A stretch of DNA of 64,000 bases, taken from the NCBI RefSeq assembly GCF_902167145.1, contig NC_050097.1:48096095-48160094 (forward strand), given 5' to 3'. The translations under genes and the position numbers were made by a program. The notes below the pieces were generated by a model, which saw only the letters and a program-made list of their open reading frames with translations, ran no database searches and was not told where the DNA came from. Shown here one piece after another: positions 11,077 to 23,765 of this stretch. This DNA is from Zea mays (lineage: Eukaryota > Streptophyta > Magnoliopsida > Poales > Poaceae). Numbering within the stretch: position 1 is the stretch's first letter; each line of letters opens with the position of its first letter.

Positions 11077-12713
11077 GTAAGCACCTCCGCTCCACCACCA
11101 GTAATATCACAACACCACATGACACAGATTCTACTCAAGACTCTACCCATCCATATATCGCTATTCTGACCACTATACTAAATATTTGTTGGTATACTTG
11201 CTTGTTTGTATGTTTGCTTATTAATGTTGCATAGTTATCGGAGCGTTTGTGTCGTCTCGTGGAGGCCAGATCCGCAAGTCTACGCCAGGCAGTGGAGCTA
11301 GAAGTCAGTTCCGCGAGCTCCCCTTCCCCCTTCGCCGAATAAGCACGACAAGCTCACTGGATCCCTTTGATGCATAAATTACCTATGCTTTTTCAACCAC
11401 AACCCTCAACCTGTTATTTTATGCATGATATGATTTTGAGACAAGTTATTATGGCCACCTAGTCGCTTGCCGCAATCAATCCTTGATATATTTGTTACAA
11501 ACGATTTGAGAAAAGGTGTGAGTTTTCAAAAGAAAATGCTTTTCAAAATGAGTATGATGAAGGGTTTTCACCCTTATCACCTTTGAGTAGGGATGATCAG
11601 GGAATCCCTGGTTTAGGGGAGGGCCTAAGGTGATGGCTCAGCTGGTTTAGGCGTGAGCAGAAGGATTGTCCTCTCATATAAGGACCGGTTTGTCATCTTT
11701 CACTACATGTACTCATGATAAGTACAACCACTCGAGACTGTGTGGGCAGTCACTCAATCTGAACTCGTACGGTCCAACCCCAGGGTTATGAAGGCTGGGG
11801 AGCACCGGGAGGATAAGGAGGGGGAATGTTTTATCCGGTTTGGATATGGCGGTGGCCTGACTCCTTCCGGGATAACCGTTAAGTTTAGGACGTGCGTGGA
11901 AGGAAAGAGATTCGGATTCGGATCTCATTGATCATGAGATCGCAGAGCCGGACTAGTGGGTAAAGTGTACCCCTCTGCGTAGAGTTCAAACCTATTCGAA
12001 TAGTCTGTGTCCACAGGAATGGACGAGTCTGGTGTGGTATGGCAATTAGTGTTTTGTTTTTTTAAAAAAGGGTGCATTTGAGAAAAGTGGTTTTTAAAAG
12101 GTCCGGCAGTTCAGCCGTGAGCTATGGTGGATGGGAAGTCTAGTAGCTGTTTTTGAAAATGAAAACCAGTGGGAAACTGCTGAGATACCTGGATGGTTTA
12201 GTCCAGGGGATTTTGTTCTAATATTGAAAAACTTCCTGCTCCTTTGGGAGAGGATGCGCTTTGAAAAATACAAAATGTTTTGCAAAACAACCCTGCATAA
12301 AATATTGTTGTTTCTGCAAAATATCCTGAGCTCCACATATTCCATGCATTATATCTGATTTCCCCATTCCGCGGGTGAAGGTGGGCTGCTGAGTACGTTT
12401 GTACTCACCCTTGCTTATTTGTTGTTTTTCAGAAAAGGAGATCGGGTAAGAGTTACGACTATTCCCAACTTTGCCTGTGGCTGTTGGACCGCTGATTTGC
12501 TTCGCTGCGTATATCGGGCTGCTTCAGCCCCACTCTGATGATATGTCCCGAGTTGTGGACCAACTCTTAAAGTTGATCGCCACCTTTATAGGTTTGTCTC
12601 GTTTAAGCAGATCTGGAACTATCTGATGTATAAATGTGTTTACTAGCCTCCTGGGACTAGTAATTGTATCACATTAGAGTCCCAGAGGATTGGGGACGCT
12701 TCAGGTGGTATCG
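11077..12713 (+). repeat. 5' LTR of element A (3' portion)
   Basis: Corresponds to 17704-19331 and ends in CTTCA before the primer-binding site. Contains the hairpin GAGTAC-GTTT-GTACTC (12391-12406), then ACCCTTGCT and a pyrimidine tract ending CAG (12430-12432). GTAAG at 11077-11081 corresponds to GCAAG in the 3' copy (17704-17708) and may be one arm of X's target duplication. Confidence 0.85.
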
Positions 12714-12715
12714 GA

Positions 12716-12727
12716 GCTGTTAGGTTG
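12716..12727 (+). other. Primer-binding site of element A
   Basis: TGGTATCGGAGC lies two bases after the LTR end and matches the initiator Met-tRNA complement with one mismatch. Confidence 0.85.
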
Positions 12728-12851
12728 GCCGCAGGACGTAACCCTTAGCCTGATCAAAAAGTTTTTGAGTCAAAACTATTTTCTTAAAAAAATCTTGCTC
12801 TCATCCCTTCATTTCAAAAATGCTTTCCCCTTTCCTTCTCTCAGAAGTTAG

Positions 12852-13937
12852 ATGGAGGTTCGCTGCCAAACCAGGTTTTGCCAGAATGAAGATGCTTTCC
12901 CCAAGTTGTTGAGAGCATGCACAGTTCGCCTCGGAATCAGGAGCCAACCAGAGTATGATGGTCGTGAATTCGTCGAGCATGGCATAGAGAAGTGTGTCGT
13001 GACTGTATACATTGGATCCAGTCCGCACCATGTGGAATGGAGTGTCACTGCTGCTGGGCACAGATTCAAAGACACCTGCCAAGTCATCGCTCGCAAGGCA
13101 TTGAGGGCCCTATGTCAGATCTATGAAGAAGAAGTGGCCGACACACCGCTCAGATTCTTTCCGCCCTTTCAGAGAGACCGTCCAGTTTGGATGGCCAGGA
13201 TGCGTGCATTGGAAGGGAAGCAGCTACTTGAGGATGACCCCACAGTCGTGCACCTCACTGCATACCTGCTCACCCTGGATGCACAATATGATTTCTTGGC
13301 TCGGCACCACCGTCAGATGATTGCCCGAGCAGAAGATGCAGAGAAGCGCAACCGTAAGCTCCATGTGGATCTCACCACAGCTCAAGCCCGTGCAACTGCC
13401 TTGGAAAGTCGTGAAGTCATTGCTGTTGAAGCCCTGAAGCAAGCCAAGGATGAGCATGTTCAGAAGTTGATGGAGGCCTACTTGGTAACCCATAACCAAC
13501 GTAGAGCCCTACGGATCCAAGAGCCCGCTTCATCCAACCCAGTTCAATCCATGAGAGCTGAAGATCCCTAGATTCTTGAAGGTCACCCGGTCTCTACCAG
13601 AGGAGAAAACAAGGCTTGGGAACTCCCGGAAGGAGCCATAGTCTTGGAAAGAATCCCAGTCTTCCCTCAGGCTATGGATAAGCAAGAGCAACCCGAGTCC
13701 TCCCAAGATCCCCCGCCGGAGTTGTGTGAGTCCCTCACCATGAAGAAGATTCCAGCACCGTCCCGTGAGATCAAAGAAGCTGCAAGCACCCCACCAGCAT
13801 TGCCGCCCTCTGAGGAGCTACAAGAGCCAGTCGCGCTTGAAGAAGAGTTCGACCCCGTCTTGCCATCTCAGTCGCCACCGGAAGAAGTCATCAACATCAG
13901 CTCCCTCTTGACCCATCCAGGAGATATCTCAGATTGA
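12852..13937 (+). pseudogene. Accessory ORF of element A (dsRBD-like plus coiled coil), one internal amber
   Basis: ATG at 12852 follows an in-frame TAG and a pyrimidine-rich, splice-acceptor-like CTTCTCTCAG. The frame runs 239 codons to TAG at 13569-13571, then continues in the same phase to TGA at 13935-13937, so the ancestral product was about 361 residues. Residues ~32-92 read as helix, three strands, helix, with conserved aromatic, Gly and ARKALRAL features reminiscent of a dsRNA-binding domain. VADTPLRFFPP follows, then a coiled coil (~150-210), then a Pro/Glu-rich tail after the amber. It sits where the accessory ORF of element B lies and shares its layout. No known family was recognised with certainty; function is unknown. 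The amber may derive from CAG. Confidence 0.6.
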
Positions 13938-15795
13938 AGTTGTGCGCCAGCCTTGCCAAAAGAGAAGCTGCCAGATCTGAGTTAGTTATACCCAGTCCTC
14001 TGCGTGCATTGGGTAGTGAAGTTTTTCTTCACTTTGGTAGAGCCCTGCATGTATGAGAGGTAACCGTGTAGCCGCGTGTTTTGAAAAACTCTAATTGTGT
14101 GGCCCCCTAGGGCATTTCAAAATGAATTTTGCTTGATGTTTTCTCCTCTTTTTGAGTGCATATGTGATGCTTTAACGTTAGTGCTCATAAGTTGCATTTA
14201 ACATAGTTCTCAATTCAGGAGCCAAGCAATAGTAGTTATGCCTAGCCCCCGAATCTAAGTAGTCTCTGCTTTGGAAAAACTCTATTCTTCCCTTATTCAA
14301 AACATTTGATTTGTTTGTGCTTATCATTGCTGAGCTTGTGTGTTTTCTTTCTTTTTAAGAAAGGTTTTCTCTAAAAACATAGATCACAAATTAGAGCTAA
14401 TCCTCACCTTATGCTTCCATTATCATCTTAACCCATCTCAAGAGAAAAGCACCTTGCCCAAGAAGATACCGGGAAGCTTACCCTTGAAGCCTGGAACAAG
14501 CTACAGAAGAAACCAGTCCAGCCGCTCAGTCAAAAGGACCGACCGTGAGAATCAAAGCACTACCCCTGAGTCAAAGTAAACAGGAAAAGAGGACAGAAGG
14601 AGTTATTACCATACAGAGAGGCAAAGATTCATGAAACCAGAGACCACAAACATCAGGGTCATTGACCCCACCACTCACCCGTGCCCCTCGCACGCGTGCC
14701 CGCCTCCATGCGCACTACCACCGCCCCACACCCCCTTTGCAGCGCACTACCGCCACCCACGCCCCCTTTTGCAGCGCACCCACCGCCATCGTTGCCGGCA
14801 ACATGCCCCCTCCCCATGTTGCGCCTGCTACCTTGTGTCACTTGCTCCATCACCACCACTCCACACCTCGAGCAACACCTTGCATATCAGTCGCCTATAA
14901 ACCCCCCACCAGCTCCCTCAACTCCCATCTCGCTTAAAGCAAAGCACACTCTAGATAAAATCCCCTCTGCCAAATCGCAAGCAAATCCATTTTTCACTCC
15001 ATCGCCCCTAAGATCACAATGCTTGGTGATTCTTGTGTTGAAGACTGTTGCACATGGTTCATAGTCTTTGGTTTCCTCCAATGTGTGATAGTAATACTCT
15101 TCGATAGAATCCTCGAGTGGGAAGAGCAAAGAGAAAGAAAGAGGCAGTGAAAAGTGAGAAGTGAAGTGAAAAGTGAAAAGAAGATAGTGAAGAGAAGATA
15201 AGAAGAAGGTTCTCCCAAAATCAACCCTGTGTCAGTCATCTCTCCGCAGCCTGTTCAAGTAGCAACAGCAGAAGAAAGCCCCGTAACACCCTTGTTATGA
15301 GGTACTTCAAGGAGTTCAAATCCCCAAGATTCAAGATATATACCCTCATTCTTTTTAAGTGGGGTAGTGTTCTAGTAAGGTTCCTGCTATGGAGAAAAAG
15401 AAGGCATGTAGCAAGCTTGTGGAGGACCAGATCATCAAAGTATATAAGTTTCTGGATAAGAAGTGGTCACCCAAGTTCCGTTGATGAAGCACTAGAAGAC
15501 CAATCAAGAAAGGAATTCATGTGGAAGTTCGTAAGAGGAAGGTTTGCGTGTTGGCATCGATGCTTCTTCAATAAGCTAGCTGCCAAGCGAAAGCTAGAAG
15601 CTTGAAGATGATCTTTGAGTAGCCAGAAATAGTGTTTGCAATCGGCAACCGGATGCTCCTCAAAGGCCGGATTTCGTTGAAGCTCCATCTCCTCGAAGAG
15701 TTGCAAAGTGAAGATATGTAGCTGAAGTAAAGCTATACCCATAACCCTTCTAAGCCGAATCTCGAGGACGAGATTCCTTTTAAGTGGGGTAGATT
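13938..15795 (+). other. Non-coding interior of element A
   Basis: No recognisable protein domain. A Pro-coding, C-rich tract (14660-14860) and an internal TATA-like TATAAAC (14896-14902) suggest captured or decayed promoter sequence. The end (15760-15795) resembles the end of B: a GAGGACGAGATTCC motif, then the polypurine tract. Short ORFs (for example 15297-15605) show no supporting features. Confidence 0.6.
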
Positions 15796-18700
15796 TGTAG
15801 CATCCCAAAAATTCAAATCTTGAAATTTTCTCAAACTTGCTCTAAATTCAAAATGAATTTCAAATTTCATTTCAAAATGTTTGTTTGCAAGTTGATATCA
15901 GCAAATAAAATATAGTGGTCTATATTCTCTCCAAAATCCTCCTCAAATATCCTACGAATATTTCCCCAGTGATCCCCCTCAAATTCTTTCCAGAAATACT
16001 GCCCAAATATTTCCCCAGTGATCCCTTCAAGTTCTTTCCAGAAATATTGTCCAAATATTCCACCAATATATCTCCAAGTATTTTCTTCCTAAGAAATACC
16101 TTCATAATCATTTTTCAAGTCCCTACAAATATTTTCTTCATAACTTTTCTCATGCTCATACGTATACGTATGCCTCCAGTGTCATACGGTGAGCTCTACA
16201 AGCTAATCTCACTTATACAAGACAAATACATGCTAATCTCCCACTAATCCTCTCATCCTCCCACTAATCCTCTCATCCCTCCCCCTAATCCCCCACCATG
16301 GCTATAAATAGAGGGGCAAGGGCCTCCTCTCATCCCACCCCAAGCCATTTCATGGCAACTCTCTCCCCCCCACACACACCCACTCCATGTTTCACACAAG
16401 CACACACTAGCACAAGGATCGTTTGGTCGTTCTTCGATCGTTTGTCCCCCTGTTCTTAGTTTGTTCGTTCGTCCGATCGTTTGATCGTTCGTCCGATCGT
16501 TCATGGTTCGTTCGTTCGTTCGTCCGATCATTCGATCGTTCGTCCGTTCGTCCGTCCAAATAATCTTTTTCCTGTCGTTATGCTGCCGAAATTCCGATCG
16601 TTCATTCGTTCGATCATTCGATCGTTCATCGTTCATTCATAGTTCCTATTCATCGTTCATCGTTCGTTCATAGTCCCTATTCATAGTTCATCCAGATAAT
16701 CTTTGTCCTGCCATTATGCTGCCGAAATTCCGATCGTTCATTCGTCCGATCATTCGATCGTTCGTCCGTTCGTTCGTCCAAATAATCTTTTTCCTGCCGT
16801 TATGCTGCCGAAATTCCGATCGTTCGTTCGTTCGATCATTCGATCGTTCATCGTTCGTTCATAGTTCCTATTCATCGTTCGTTCATAGTCCCTATTCATC
16901 GTTCTTCCAGATAATCTTTGTCCTGCCATTATGCTGCCGAAATTCTGATCGTTCGTCCGATCATTCGATCGTTCGTCCGTTCGTTCATAGTTCCTATTCA
17001 TCGTTCATCGTTCGTTCACACGAACTATTCACCATCACTATTCACCATTACTATTCATCGATACTATTCACCTTTACTATTCATCATCGTTACTATTCAT
17101 CGACACTATTCACCATTGTTACTATTTATCGTTACTATTCATCGATCATCCGATCACCCCAAATTTCAACTACTCATCCATCATGCTGTCCAGTCCACCT
17201 AAGACCAGCCAGACCCATATTCCAGTCATACGAACTCCGGTGACTATGATTTTCCTTCCAGTAGGGAACTTCGCATCTGGTCACCCATCCCAGGTTTCTC
17301 CAAGTTGAGCACGCTTAACTTTGAGATTCCTTCGAACCAGGCTCCCAAACTCAGATTCCAATAATTCTTGTTTCTAAATTCTTATCAAACTATTCCCTAT
17401 CCAACCATGTCATCTCTTAAGCATGGTCCATATTCCAGAAAACTCCCAAAATACTCTTGTCCCATATTCTGCCTATAACTCTCCTGTTCATACTAAGTCA
17501 AACGATTCATTCGTCACTATTCTCACCAACAGTGAACTTCACTGTGCTACACCACATACACCCAGCTATAAATACACCCAGCTACCCTCTCCCTCTCCAC
17601 ACACACTCAACACTCTCAGCCAAGGAAAACACCCTACCCACTCAGTTACTCCGCACTTCCGGCTACACGCATAGTGTCGCTTCGCCTCCAGTCCACCCTC
17701 CTGGCAAGCACCTCCGCTCTACCACCAGTAATATCACAACACCACATGACACAGATTCTACTCAAGACTCTACCCATCCATATATCGCTATTCTGACCAC
17801 TATACTAAATATTTGTTGGTATACTTGCTTGTTTGTATGTTTGCTTATTCATGTTACATAGTTATCGAAGCGTTTGTGCCGTCTCGTGGAGGCCAGATCT
17901 GCAAGTCTACGCCAGGCAGTGGAGCTAGAAGCCAGTTCCGCGAGCTCCCCTTCCCCCTTCGCCGAATAAGCACGGCAAGCTCACTGGATCCCTTTGATGC
18001 ATAAATTACCTATGCTTTTTCAACCACAACCCTCAACCTGTTATTTTATGCATGATATGATTTTGAGACAAGTTATTATGGCCACCTAGCCGCTTGTCGC
18101 AATCAATCCTTGATATATTTGTTACAAATGATTTGAGAAAAGGTGTGAGTTTTCAAAAGAAAATGCTTTTCAAAATGAGTATGATGAAGGGTTTTCACCC
18201 TTATCACCTTTGAGTAGGGATGATCAGGGACTCCCTGGTTTAGGGGAGGGCCTAAGGTGATGGCTCAACTGGTTTAGGCGTGAGCAGAAGGATTGTCCTC
18301 TCATATAAGGACTGGTTTGTCATCTTTCACTACATGTACTCATGATAAGTACAACCACTCGAGACTGTGTGGGCAGTCACTCAATCTGAACTCGTACGGT
18401 CCAACCCCAGGGTTATGAAGGCTGGGGAGCACCGGGAGGATAAGGAGGGGGTATGTTTTGTCCGGTTTGGACATGGCGGTGGCCTGACTCCTTCCGGGAT
18501 AACCATTAAGGTTAGGACGTGCGAGGAAGGAAAGAGATTCGGATTTGGATCTCATTGATCATGAGATCGCAGAGCCGGACTAGTGGGTAAAGTGTACCCC
18601 TCTGCGTAGAGTTCAAACCTATTCAAATAGTCTATGTCCACAGGAATGGACGAGTCTAGTGTGGTATGGCAATTAGTGTTTTGTTTTTTTTAAAAAAGGG

Positions 18701-19331
18701 GTGCATTTGAGAAAAGTGGTTTTTAAAAGGTCCGGCGGTTCAGCCGTGAGCTATGGTGGACGGGAAGTCTAGTAGCTGTTTTTGAAAATGAAATCAGTGG
18801 AAAACTGCTGAGATACCTGGATGGTTTAGTCTAGGGGATTTTGTTCTAATATTGAAAAACTTCCTGCTCCTTTGGGAGAGGATGCGCTTTGAAAAATACA
18901 AAATGTTTTGCAAAACAACCCTGCATAAAATATTGTTGTTTCTGCAAAATATCCTGAGCTCCACATATTCCATACATTATATCTGATTTCCCCATTCCGC
19001 GGGTGAAGGTGGGCTGCTGAGTACGTTTGTACTCACCCTTGCTTATTTGTTGTTTTTCAGAAAAGGAGATCGGGTAAGAGTTACGACTGTTCCCAACCTT
19101 GCCTGTGGCTGTTGGACCGCTGATTTGCTTCGCTACGTATATCGGGCTGCTTCAGCCCCACTGTGATGATATGTCCCGAGTTGTGGACCAACTCTTAAAG
19201 TTGATCGCCACCTTTATAGGTTTGTCTCGTTTAAGCGGATCTGGAACTATCTGATGTATAAATGTGTTTACTAGCCTCCTGGGACTAGTAATTGTATCAC
19301 ATTTGAGTCTCAGAGGATTGGGGATGCTTCA
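15796..19331 (+). repeat. 3' LTR of element A (3536 bp)
   Basis: Starts TGTAGCATCCC after the polypurine tract and ends GCTTCA. Two TATA boxes (16303-16310 and 17567-17574) are visible. Between them lies a degenerate GTTC/GATC-type minisatellite (16420-17160). The hairpin motif recurs at 19019-19034. Confidence 0.85.
16420..17160 (+). repeat. GTTC/CATT minisatellite with a ~110-140 bp higher-order module
   Basis: Degenerate tetranucleotide runs (GTTC, GTCC, GATC, CATT) are interleaved with a repeated module containing AATCTTT-TCCTGCC and TATGCTGCCGAAATTC. The module recurs near 16560, 16697, 16786 and 16912. The 3' part shifts to ACTATTCATC/ACC repeats. ORFs reading through it are repeat artefacts. 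Confidence 0.85.
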
Positions 19332-19336
19332 GCACC

Positions 19337-19936
19337 CAGCTCTACTTTGCGTCTGTGGCTCATCCCAGGAGCAACGGCCAAGTTAAAAGGGCAAACGCAG
19401 AAATCCTCAGGGGACTCAAGACACGCATCTATGACTGCTTAAAAAAGCATGGTGCAAATTGGGCCAACAAACTTCTGTCGGTACTATGGGGGAACCGGAC
19501 CACACCCAGCCGAGCTACCGGGGAGACCCCGTTCTTCCTGGTCTACGGGGTCGAAGCCTGTCTCCCCCCGAAAATCCTTACGGGCTCCCCACGGGTCCAG
19601 TCTTTCGATGAGTCTATGCAGGAACAGCTACGGCATGAGGACATGGACTTCATCGACGAACGCAGATGGCAAGCGGTGATCCGAAATGCACGGTACAACC
19701 AAGCGCTCAGGCGCTACCACCAGCGGTTCGTGCATAGTAGGGAGCTCAGGGTCGGGGACCTAGTCCTAAGGCGAGTATTGAACCGAGAAGGGCTCCACAA
19801 ACTCTCCCCCAGTTGGGAAGGACCCTTCAAGGTGACGGAAGTATGCCGACCCGGGTGTGTCTGCCTTGCCACAACTGAAGGAGTGTCTCTTCCCAATCCC
19901 TGGAATATAGAGCATCTCTGTAAGTTCTATCCATAG
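19337..19936 (+). pseudogene. Integrase C-terminal fragment of element D
   Basis: The frame enters from the A junction and runs to TAG at 19934-19936, about 193-199 residues. It has the catalytic-Glu region (AHPRSNGQVKRAN), the TPFFLVYGVEA segment and a GPY/F-like C-terminal module (LSPSWEGPFKV), ending NIEHLCKFYP as in other Tat integrases. It is homologous to the end of the Huck pol in this window. It is truncated by insertion of element A rather than by internal mutation. Confidence 0.88.
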
Positions 19937-20838
19937 AAGCAGAACTGGGGGGTTGAGTTTTCTTCCTTTGTAACTGGGTTGCGCATATGTTACGTCAATC
20001 CGGTGAGGTCCGCCCTCGTAAACCCGGCATGTTGGTCTACACCCATGTATATCAAGTTATAAGGAAGAGATGTTACCTCCCAGATGTGCTTTTGTGATGG
20101 TTTTATTCTGGTACAGTTTTAGACATTATTTTTTATCTAACCCACCCATACAGTTCCCACCCTTGTTGGTATGATGACATCCGAATTGAGTAAGCCAGGC
20201 CTGCATTTCAGGACCCCTCTCCTGCTACAGGGGGTCCGGCAACCTGCGGGTCCGGTTCTAGAGAATGGGCGCTCGTTTCCTGGAGTGGTCCGAAGCTGTG
20301 TAGTCGCTTAGCCTGGTCCCGTACCCTAAGCCTGCACCTCCACCACTTTGCAACGGGTACCCTAGTATTTAGGGCTGTGATCCTGTAGGTCCGAGCATAA
20401 GGCTTGGCTTCCCAGGCTAAATCCTGCAGGTCCTGTTGCATGAATCAAAGGATGGCAGTTACCAAACGATGGGTCCTATGGGTGTGCTACTAACACTTCA
20501 AGGCCAAAGTTGTGTGCAGGTCCAGGTCCCCGTCCAGAGGTAGGTAGTCTCAAACTATAGAGACTACCCCCTAGGGGCTAGACCACCAACTTTTTCTTTG
20601 GTGTACTGGTACCCAGCCTCGACACGTCGAGCCTACATCCCAGGGGGGCCAGGTACCAGGGAGAAGTTGGTAACGATATACACAGCGACGACAAATAACA
20701 TACAGATAAGTACTAATGCTGCTTGATTAATGGTTCTCAAAAGTATGTTACACTACCAAAAGTTATTACAAGTCGCTCCCCAGTGGGACCCTTGCCTTGT
20801 TTCTGCAGATTCGGCTACTCGTCGTTAGCAGGATCCCA
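19937..20838 (+). other. Non-coding spacer of element D
   Basis: Between the pol stop and the end of the antisense gene. No supported coding frame; it contains GGTCC/CCTGCAGGTCC-rich short repeats. Confidence 0.6.
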
Positions 20839-23765
20839 CTAGAAGCGTTCGGCCACTAGTTCCACAACGTCTTGTACGCCCTCCTGGGCGACGTCTTCAG
20901 TGGCGGCCACCGGACCAGTGATCACCGGCTCCAAGGATATGGCTGGGTCGTGACTCCGGAAGCACGTCAAGATATATTCGATCACCGCCCGGCAGAGCCT
21001 GCCGCCCTCGGCCTCCAGGCGGGCACCAAGAATCTGGTTCAGGTGTCGGAGGCGGTCGACGACGGAATCCAGCACCGGGAGTGCGTCAGAGATAGACGTC
21101 GGTAGCTCCGACATCGGGATGGAACTCATCCCTAGCGGCACCACTGTCGTGCTCGCCTCGCCGGCCCATGCGGCGATGCGCTGGACCCCGGCGCGATGCT
21201 CCGCCTGAAGGCCTTCAAGGGCCTTCCCAGTGGCCTCCACCGCCTGGGGGCCCGATGCCGCCTGCGCTGCCTGGAACTACCGGATCCGCTCCCCCAGCTT
21301 CTTCTCTTTCTCCTCCGCCTTGAGCTCGTGCTCGGCCAGCATCTCGCCCCGCCGGGTGAGCATTTCTTCCTGGAAGGTGAGATCCGTCTCCCGCCTGGTG
21401 AGATCCGTCTCCCGCCTGGCGAGGTCTGTCTCCCACCTGTCCAAGGATTGCTCCTTTGCCTTGAGTTTCTCCTCGGCGAGGGCAGCGTCGCTGGCCTTGC
21501 CCTCGAGCTCTTGCTACAACTTTTGCAGCCTCTCCACAGCCTTGGTCTGCTGGATCCGCTGCTCTTCTAGGGTCTGGTCCAGGGCACTCAGCTTGGCCCG
21601 GAACTCTGTTGCGAGGGCCTCCCGCTGAGACACGGCCTCCTTCCTCTGGGTCACCTTCTTCTCCCTCCAGGACGCCTCCAGCTCCCATGCGCACACCTTC
21701 TGGAGGTTCCTCTTGTACTCTTTGCAGTCCCGCTCGAGTTGGGACCGCTCAGAGAGGAACTGTTGGGACGCCGACTTGGTGCGCTCCTCCAGCTGTATGC
21801 GCCAGTCGCTGAGGCGTTGGTGCTCAGTCTCTAGCACTTCCCACTCCCGCAAAATTGCCGCCCTGGTGTCACTAAGGACCTGGTGGGCGCGGGACAGCAT
21901 GCGAGGGAGCGGGACTGGCGCCGCTTCTTGCTCGGCACCTGACCGAAGGCGTCGCCCGAACACCACCTCCATCTCCTCTGGAGCAGGCGGAGGGTTGGAG
22001 CTAGACATGCCTCCTGCGTCACCCCTAGTGTCGGGAGGGGGCGCAGATCCCCCAGCTGGGACCTCCTCCGCCGTTGCGACGCCGCCCGACGCTGGCGCCG
22101 CTGCCGCCGGATCCCCGGCTGGGGAATGGGAAGCCGCTGGCGTAGTCTCGGCAGTAGCCAGGGGTGGATCACCGGGACCACTCCCAGCAGATGCCTGCTG
22201 CTGAGAGCCAGACCCGTCGCTGGGCCTGGCATCCGGTGGAGGAGTTGTGGTCTTGGGAGCAGAGGGGGAAGAAACCCTAAAAACAGACGATGGGTTAAGA
22301 CTTGTCGACGTGACGATTAAGCTCAAAGAAAAAGGGGCTACACTTACTTGGGGCCCTGGACCTTCCAGTGACCCTGGAAGCAGGATCGCCGCCCTTGTTG
22401 TTGTTGTTGCTGCTGCTGCAGGTGCCCCTGGGGGAGATCACCCCCAGATGGTGGTGGCGGCGGCGGGTCCGATGGTAGCGGTGGTGGTGGTGGTGGCGAG
22501 ACCAATGGTGGTCGTGGCGGTGGACTAACGCGCCTCTGCACGCCGTGGGCCTGGGAGCTCGCCTCCTCGGCCCCGCCTGCGGTCCTCTGGCGCTTCTGGG
22601 GAGGCTCCGTAACGAGCGACCCGTCAGCGCGACGCAGCCGGCGTCGCCTCTCCTCCTCCGACCCCCCGGAGCTACCTGGGGCGGGGGCACCGGCAGAGGT
22701 ATCGCTTGCAGCACCTTTGCCCTTATCCAAGGGGTTGGGGGCCACGACGGGGGTGGCGCTGTGGGCCGCACCGGCGGGCTGGGGACCTCCAGCCTGTGCA
22801 TCGGAGATCCGGATCCCGCAGAGGGGGTCCCGGTCGTCGGTCTGGCGAACTGCCACGCCGCTCTCGTCGAGGGTCGGCAGCGTGGCCAAGATTGCCGTCC
22901 TCAACCCTGGGTCGTCGCAGAGCGCAGGGATGCCCTGGGGGAGGATCAGGGACTCAGGGACGAAGGTTTCCTCAGTAATCCTTCCCACCAGGACTTCCAG
23001 CTCGTCCCAGGACAGGTCGGTCCCCGGCCCGCGCTGGATCCGGTCGATGTCATTCGAGCCGGTGAACAAGCAGCACAGGCGCGATCTCCTCTGCAGCGGC
23101 GCGATCCGGTGCTTCAGGAGGTCACCGACCACGTGCATCGACGTCAGGTCGCCCGTAGCCAAAGCCTTGATCCTGTCCAGTACGGGCAGGAACTCTAGCG
23201 CCAGGGACGGCTTGGTCCTCCATAGCTTGTGGTTGAGCCCCGGCCCATCGCTCGGCAAGACGAGGCGCTCGTTGGCCTCGGCGCTGGCGATCACCCAGTC
23301 GCTACGCCAGTTCTCCCACCTTGCTCCGCCAAGGGTGGGGATGTAGACGACGGCCGGATCTAGCCTCGTCTAGAAGTAGTAGGCACCAATGTGGTCTCTA
23401 GTCTTCCCAGACTTGACAAGCACAAAGAAGCGGCGGAAGAGGGAAGTACAGGGGGCCACACCTATGAACATCTCGCAGAGGTGGACGAAGATGGCCGCCA
23501 AGAGGATGGAGTGGGGCGTGAGGTGCTGAAGCTGAAGTCCGAACTCCTCCAGCAGCAGCAAGAAGAAGGGCGAGATCGGCAGCGCCAACCCGCAGGAGAT
23601 GTAGGAGACGAACAGCACGAACTCCCCGGCGGCGAGATCGCCGAGGGGAGCGGCGCTGGTGCGGATTCTTTCGGCGAGCCCCGGCGCGCTCCATCCGAGC
23701 AGGCCGCGCACCAGGTTGAGTGCTCCCTTAGACTGGAAACGCTCAGGGTGGCCAAGCGAAGCCAT
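20839..23765 (-). pseudogene. Spliced antisense gene of element D, 'putative gypsy type transposon' domain plus coiled coil
   Basis: Two exons on the minus strand join in phase: 23765-22348 and 22276-20839, about 951 residues. The intron (22347-22277, 71 nt) has a strong donor (AA|GTAAGTG) and a TCTGTTTTTAG acceptor, and joins two long frames that differ in phase. ATG at 23765 starts MASLGHPERF. The first exon carries a domain with helical segments (LQLQHLTPHSILLAAIF) that I recognise as Pfam 'putative gypsy type transposon' (PF04195). A Pro/Ser-rich, partly poly-Gln linker follows, then a long coiled coil. Three in-frame TAG codons (23370-23372, 21514-21516, 21277-21279) interrupt an otherwise unshifted frame, each consistent with CAG to TAG. 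The ancestral protein's role is unknown. Confidence 0.78.

Larger units (their letters stand above)
11077..19331 (+). mobile_element. Element A: non-autonomous Gypsy element with only an accessory ORF
   Basis: 11077-12713 repeats 17704-19331 (about 38 differences by eye, ~2.3%). A Met-type primer-binding site follows the first copy and a polypurine tract (AAGTGGGGTAG) precedes the second at 15796. The interior is only ~3.1 kb and shows no gag, protease, RT or integrase. Its sole coding sequence is the ORF at 12852-13937. The polypurine context and LTR motifs resemble the Tekay-like element B, suggesting a derivative mobilised in trans. The first ~1.9 kb of the 5' LTR is displaced by X. Confidence 0.8.

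Noticed and set aside
15297..15605. 102-codon basic ORF in element A
   Set aside because: No domain, no conserved neighbour, ordinary length for chance in this composition.
16253..17243. Arg/Asp/Asn/Thr-rich and Ser/Phe/Val-rich ORFs
   Set aside because: They read through the GTTC/GATC minisatellite in several phases and strands with no conserved domain.
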